DNA from: Lachnospiraceae bacterium
GTDB taxonomy: Bacteria > Bacillota_A > Clostridia > Lachnospirales > Lachnospiraceae
Direction of reading: 5' to 3'
DNA length: 9,763 bases
Assembly: GCA_009774465.1 (NCBI GenBank)
Contig: VSNT01000136.1
Location: 1-9,763 of the forward strand
Made by a program: the position numbers and the translations under genes
Shown: one piece after another, positions 5,984 through 9,763 of the stretch
Position numbering within the stretch: the stretch's first letter is position 1
Layout: each line of letters opens with the position of its first letter
Notes under the pieces: model-generated
The model's input: only the letters and a program-made list of their open reading frames with translations
What the model was told of the DNA's origin: nothing
The model's database searches: none

Positions 5984-8374
5984 ATGTTTCAGGTCATTAA
6001 AAGAGAAGGAGACGTGACAGATTTTACACTGACTAAGATCAGTGACGCAATAATGAAGGCGTTTAATGCCACAGATGTGCAATACAACAATGATGTGGTG
6101 GATTTACTGGCGCTTCGTGTGACGGCGGACTTTCAGTCAAAGGTGAAAGAAGACTGTATTCACGTGGAAGAAATCCAGGACAGTGTGGAGAAGGTATTAG
6201 AGCAGACGGGTTATGCCGAGGCGGCAAAGGCATACATTTTATACCGTAAACAGCGGGAAAAAATGCGTACCATGAAGTCTACTATTTTAGATTATAAAGA
6301 TGTAGTGAACAGTTATGTTAAGATAGAAGACTGGAGAGTAAAAGAAAACTCTACGGTCACTTATTCTGTAGGAGGCCTTATTTTAAGCAACTCGGGCGCA
6401 GTGACAGCCAATTACTGGCTTTCTGAAATTTACGATCAGGAGATTGCCGAAGCCCATAGAAATGCAGACATTCATATTCATGATCTTGCCATGCTTACCG
6501 GATACTGTGCAGGCTGGTCCTTAAAGCAGTTAATCACGGAAGGGCTTGGCGGCATTACAGGAAAGATTACCTCTGCGCCTGCATCCCATTTATCGGTTTT
6601 GTGCAACCAGATGGTGAATTTCCTTGGAATTATGCAGAATGAATGGGCGGGTGCACAGGCATTTTCTTCTTTTGATACATACTTAGCTCCTTTTGTAAAG
6701 GTGGACGGGCTTTCTTATAAAGAAGTAAAAAAATGTATTGAAGCCTTTATTTATGGAGTAAATACCCCAAGCCGCTGGGGAACCCAGGCGCCTTTTTCCA
6801 ATATTACCCTTGACTGGACAGTTCCGGCAGATTTAGCAGAACTTCCGGCAATCGTAGGCGGAAAGGAAATGGATTTTAAATATAAAGACTGCAAAAAAGA
6901 AATGGATATGATTAATAAGGCATTTATTGAGACTATGATCGAAGGAGATGCCAACGGAAGAGGCTTCCAGTATCCTATTCCCACTTATTCCATTACCAGA
7001 GATTTTGACTGGTCGGATACGGAAAATAACCGGCTGTTGTTTGAAATGACTGCAAAGTATGGAACACCATATTTTTCCAATTATATTAATTCCGATATGG
7101 AGCCAGGCGACGTGCGGAGCATGTGCTGCCGCCTGCGCCTTGATTTGCGGGAGCTGCGCAAAAAGACCGGTGGGTACTTTGGCTCGGGAGAAAGCACCGG
7201 AAGCGTAGGCGTGGTTACGATTAACATGCCCAGAATCGCTTATCTGTCACAGGACAAAGATGATTTTTACAGGCGTCTTAATAAAATGATGGATCTGGCG
7301 GCAAGATCTCTTAAGATGAAGCGTGACGTGATTACAAGGCTTTTGGATGAGGGGCTTTATCCTTATACGAAGCGTTATCTGGGAAGCTTTGACAATCATT
7401 TTTCAACCATTGGACTGATCGGCATGAATGAAGTGGGGTTAAATGCAAACTGGCTTCGGGCGGATATGACGGATAAACGCACTCAGGAATTTACAAAAGA
7501 AGTGTTAAATCACATGCGCAGCAGACTTTCCGATTATCAGGAGCAGTATGGGGATCTTTATAATCTGGAAGCAACGCCTGCTGAGAGCACTACTTATCGT
7601 CTGGCAAAGCATGATAAAAAGAAATGGCCTTCCATCAAGACCGCCGGGAAATTTGGAGATACCCCGTATTACACCAACTCTTCCCACCTGCCGGTAGATT
7701 ATACGGAAGATATTTTTGATGCACTGGATATTCAGGATGAGTTACAGACGCTTTATACGTCAGGAACAGTGTTCCACGCATTTTTAGGAGAAAAGCTGCC
7801 TGATTGGAAAGCAGCCGCTGAATTGATCAGAACTATCGCGGAAAATTATAAACTGCCTTATTATACCTTATCTCCCACTTATTCCATCTGCAAGGAGCAC
7901 GGTTATCTGGCAGGGGAACAGAAAACCTGTCCTCACTGTGGAAAAACAACGGAAATCTATAGCCGGATTACAGGGTATTACCGTCCGGTACAAAACTGGA
8001 ATGATGGCAAATTACAGGAATATGCCAACCGTACTACATATAATATTTCCAGGTCTGTTTTGAAAAGACCTGTTACCAGTATCGTTACCCTGTCGGATTA
8101 TGAAAAGCCAAAAGCGGAGGTTTTGGTGGAGGCACCCCAGAACATTGTCTATTTGTTTATCACGAAAACCTGCCCTAACTGCAAGCTGGCAAAGGCATAT
8201 TTAAAGGATTATAAGTATGCGGTCATTGATGCAGAGGAAAATATGGAATTGGCACAGAAATATGGCGTGATGCAGGCGCCAACCCTTGTGGTGGTAAATG
8301 GGGATTCTTTTAAAAAGTATGTAAATGCATCACGAATCAGACAGTTTGCGGAAAGTCTTAAGATAATGGCATAG
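5984..8374 (+). CDS. nrdD: Anaerobic (class III) ribonucleoside-triphosphate reductase with fused C-terminal redoxin domain
   Basis: The 796-residue oxygen-sensitive glycyl-radical enzyme makes dNTPs from NTPs in the cytosol. An N-terminal ATP-cone (about 3-93, KREGDVTDFTLTKISDAI) senses ATP/dATP. The catalytic barrel has C175 (GYCAGW) and the radical-cysteine region MCCR (C381, C382). The zinc site is C636, H639, C649 and C652. The glycyl radical residue is G664 in RITGYYRPVQNW. Family members usually end near residue 700-715. Here about 78 more residues form a thioredoxin/glutaredoxin-like domain with CPNC (730-733) and a cis-proline-type APT (765-767). This suggests a built-in dithiol reductant rather than the formate used by the E. 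coli enzyme; that is inference. GGAGGGG (5971-5977) is six bases from the ATG. The gene for its radical-SAM activase, nrdG, is absent from the window. Tandem NrdR boxes lie upstream. Confidence 0.95.
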   Translation: MFQVIKREGDVTDFTLTKISDAIMKAFNATDVQYNNDVVDLLALRVTADFQSKVKEDCIHVEEIQDSVEKVLEQTGYAEAAKAYILYRKQREKMRTMKSTILDYKDVVNSYVKIEDWRVKENSTVTYSVGGLILSNSGAVTANYWLSEIYDQEIAEAHRNADIHIHDLAMLTGYCAGWSLKQLITEGLGGITGKITSAPASHLSVLCNQMVNFLGIMQNEWAGAQAFSSFDTYLAPFVKVDGLSYKEVKKCIEAFIYGVNTPSRWGTQAPFSNITLDWTVPADLAELPAIVGGKEMDFKYKDCKKEMDMINKAFIETMIEGDANGRGFQYPIPTYSITRDFDWSDTENNRLLFEMTAKYGTPYFSNYINSDMEPGDVRSMCCRLRLDLRELRKKTGGYFGSGESTGSVGVVTINMPRIAYLSQDKDDFYRRLNKMMDLAARSLKMKRDVITRLLDEGLYPYTKRYLGSFDNHFSTIGLIGMNEVGLNANWLRADMTDKRTQEFTKEVLNHMRSRLSDYQEQYGDLYNLEATPAESTTYRLAKHDKKKWPSIKTAGKFGDTPYYTNSSHLPVDYTEDIFDALDIQDELQTLYTSGTVFHAFLGEKLPDWKAAAELIRTIAENYKLPYYTLSPTYSICKEHGYLAGEQKTCPHCGKTTEIYSRITGYYRPVQNWNDGKLQEYANRTTYNISRSVLKRPVTSIVTLSDYEKPKAEVLVEAPQNIVYLFITKTCPNCKLAKAYLKDYKYAVIDAEENMELAQKYGVMQAPTLVVVNGDSFKKYVNASRIRQFAESLKIMA

Positions 8375-8394
8375 AGAAAGGAATGGTTATTAAA

Positions 8395-9330
8395 ATGATC
8401 AATCAACTGGTAAATAAAATTAAGAAAACAGGTGCTCCTATTGTGGTTGGGTTAGATCCTATGATGAAATTTGTTCCGGAGCAGGTAAAGAAAAAGGCAT
8501 TTGATGAACTTGGAGAGACTTTAGAAGGGGCAGCGGAAGCTATCTGGCAGTTTAACAGAGAGATTGTTGACAATATTTATGATGTGGTTCCGGCAGTAAA
8601 GCCTCAGATTGCAATGTACGAGCAGTTTGGGATTCCCGGTGTGATGGCATTTAAGAAAACGGTTGATTATGCGAAAGAAAAAGGTTTGATTGTAATTGGC
8701 GACATTAAAAGAGGCGACATTGGCTCTACCTCGGAGGCATATGCGGCAGGCCACCTTGGAAAGGTACAGGTGGGCAGTAAATCCTACTATGGGTTTGATG
8801 AAGACTTTGCAACCCTCAACCCTTACATGGGTTCTGACAGCGTAACTCCTTTTATTAAGGTATGTAAGGAAGAAAAGAAAGGGGTTTTTGTTCTGGTTAA
8901 GACGTCAAATCCCAGCAGCGGCGAGTTTCAGGATCGTCTGATTGCAGATGCGGATAACAGGCCGCTTTACGAGATTGTGGGTGAAATGGTGGCAAAGTGG
9001 GGCGAAGATCATATGGGAGATTCCTACAGCTATGTTGGCGCAGTGGTAGGTGCCACTTACCCGGAGATGGGAAAGGTTCTTCGTAAACTGATGCCAAAGA
9101 GTTATATTTTAGTGCCCGGTTATGGAGCACAGGGGGGCAAAGGCGCAGACCTTGTGCATTTCTTTAATGAGGACGGGTTAGGCGCTATTGTGAATTCATC
9201 AAGAGGAATTATTGCAGCCTACCAGCAGGAAAAATATGCGTCCTTTGGGGCAGAGCATTTCGCGGAAGCTTCCAGAGCTGCAGTGGAGGATATGCGTAAG
9301 GATATTATGGGGGCATTGGAAAACAGGTAA
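8395..9330 (+). CDS. pyrF: Orotidine 5'-phosphate decarboxylase, subfamily 2
   Basis: The enzyme performs the last step of UMP synthesis, decarboxylating OMP to UMP in the cytosol. The 311-residue length fits subfamily 2, which is longer than the E. coli-type enzyme. The N-terminal strand VVGLDP (17-22) and the catalytic signature GDIKRGDIGSTS (102-113, with D103, K105 and D108) are intact. The phosphate-binding parts are VPGYGAQGG (240-248) and VNSSRG (266-271). I chose ATG 8395 because GAAAGGA (8376-8382) is then 12 bases upstream; the in-frame ATG at 8383 sits directly against that ribosome binding site. The gene begins 20 bases after the nrdD stop with no terminator, so NrdR control may extend to it. 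No other pyr gene is visible. Confidence 0.95.
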   Translation: MINQLVNKIKKTGAPIVVGLDPMMKFVPEQVKKKAFDELGETLEGAAEAIWQFNREIVDNIYDVVPAVKPQIAMYEQFGIPGVMAFKKTVDYAKEKGLIVIGDIKRGDIGSTSEAYAAGHLGKVQVGSKSYYGFDEDFATLNPYMGSDSVTPFIKVCKEEKKGVFVLVKTSNPSSGEFQDRLIADADNRPLYEIVGEMVAKWGEDHMGDSYSYVGAVVGATYPEMGKVLRKLMPKSYILVPGYGAQGGKGADLVHFFNEDGLGAIVNSSRGIIAAYQQEKYASFGAEHFAEASRAAVEDMRKDIMGALENR

Positions 9331-9358
9331 GACAGTTGATTTGACAGGAGGAACAGAG

Positions 9359-9718
9359 ATGATTTATAAAAAATTTCAGGATTTGGAACTGTCAGCTTTA
9401 GGAATGGGCGCCATGCGGCTGCCGGTTGGGAAGAGCTATGAGGATATTGACGAGGCGGAGACAGAAAAAATGGTTGCCTATGCAATGGAGCATGGGGTAA
9501 ATTATTACGATACTGCATGGGGATATCATGACGGTCAGTCGGAAATTGTCATGGGGCGTATTTTGGGAAAATATCCCAGGAACAGCTATTATCTTGCAAC
9601 AAAGTTTCCCGGATATGACCTTTCCAATATGGACAAGGTTGAAGAAATTTTTGAAAAACAGCTTGAAAAATGTGGTACGGAATATTTTGATGCCCGTGTT
9701 ATAATAGGGCTAAGTTAG
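9359..9718 (+). pseudogene. Aldo/keto reductase, 5' part only; interrupted after codon 111
   Basis: The first 111 residues match the N-terminal third of clostridial aldo/keto reductases, NAD(P)H-linked cytosolic oxidoreductases that in this subgroup usually run to about 370-390 residues with a C-terminal iron-sulfur region. Visible are LGMGAMRLP (14-22), the catalytic D51 and Y56 in YDTAWGY, and K82 in ATKFP. After EYFD (108-111) the family normally continues into FYLFHN, which carries the catalytic histidine. Here the frame instead reads ARVIIGLS and stops at 9716-9718. The catalytic tetrad is therefore incomplete and the product is almost surely inactive. AGGAGG at 9346-9351 is seven bases before the ATG, and the gene starts 28 bases after pyrF. 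The break coincides with TTGAT (9687-9691) and with structured DNA that follows, which points to an insertion rather than a point mutation. The substrate cannot be predicted. Confidence 0.75.
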
Positions 9719-9763
9719 AAGAAACCCAGTAAAATCAAGGGGTTAAGCCTAATTTAGTCCTAT
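9692..9763. mobile_element. Putative left end of an inserted element (IS200/IS605-like?), runs off the window
   Basis: From 9692 the sequence no longer fits aldo/keto reductase coding. It contains an extended -10 promoter motif TGtTATAAT (9697-9705) and a long imperfect palindrome. ATAGGGCTAAGTTAG (9704-9718) pairs with CTAATTTAGTCCTAT (9749-9763), where the two differences would be G-U pairs in RNA. Inside it AACCC (9723-9727) pairs with GGGTT (9740-9744). A subterminal hairpin placed directly 3' of TTGAT, with no terminal inverted repeat needed, resembles left ends of Y1-transposase (IS200/IS605) elements, some of which target TTGAT (ISDra2). No transposase or tnpB is visible because the window stops here, so the family is inference. 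Confidence 0.45.

Noticed and set aside
9212..9358. Upstream in-frame extension of the aldo/keto reductase reading frame inside pyrF.
   Set aside because: It overlaps conserved pyrF coding, and the AGGAGG at 9346-9351 clearly serves the ATG at 9359.
9692..9763. Group II intron start or integron attC site as the structured sequence after the broken reductase.
   Set aside because: There is no GUGYG-type intron start and no attC core sites; an insertion-sequence left end fits the TTGAT junction better, though it is still unproven.

Overview
The window looks like a piece of chromosome from a strictly anaerobic, low-to-moderate GC Firmicute, most likely a gut Lachnospiraceae-type Clostridium. The basis is the strong GGAGG-type ribosome binding sites, the anaerobic (class III) ribonucleotide reductase, the subfamily-2 OMP decarboxylase, a clostridial-style aldo/keto reductase, and a tandem pair of AAA-ATPase/PD-(D/E)XK proteins of a kind abundant in gut anaerobes. 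The genus is inference. All genes read on the + strand.

Left block (about 46-5785). A sigma-A-type promoter at 46-74 precedes four closely spaced genes with gaps of 16, 22 and 19 bases. They encode two paralogous AAA-ATPase/PD-(D/E)XK nuclease-fold proteins (149-1726 and 1743-3356), an RsmF-like 16S rRNA m5C methyltransferase (3379-4719) and a TPR-repeat, probably lipid-anchored protein (4739-5785). No terminator is visible between them, so an operon is likely. The first 45 bases hold nothing I can assign.

Central regulatory gap (5786-5983, 198 bases). Two 16-bp palindromes matching the NrdR box lie 32 bp apart. Together they also form one 20-bp inverted repeat followed by six Ts, so the same DNA can act as operator for nrdD and as intrinsic terminator for the upstream operon. 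A TTGACT-N17-TACACT promoter with an extended -10 follows, then two near-identical hairpin repeats and a GC-rich hairpin just before the nrdD ribosome binding site.

Right block (5984-9763). An ATP-cone class III ribonucleotide reductase (NrdD) carries an extra C-terminal CPNC thioredoxin/glutaredoxin-like domain; its activase gene nrdG is not next to it. It is followed 20 bases later by pyrF, so deoxynucleotide and pyrimidine synthesis genes are adjacent. Next comes an aldo/keto reductase whose coding sequence breaks off after about 111 family-like residues. The break falls directly after TTGAT and is followed by a palindromic, promoter-containing stretch that runs off the window. I read this as the left end of an inserted element, perhaps IS200/IS605-like.

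The best leads are the operator/terminator overlap, the NrdD-redoxin fusion, the tandem AAA/nuclease pair, and the interrupted reductase with its structured junction.
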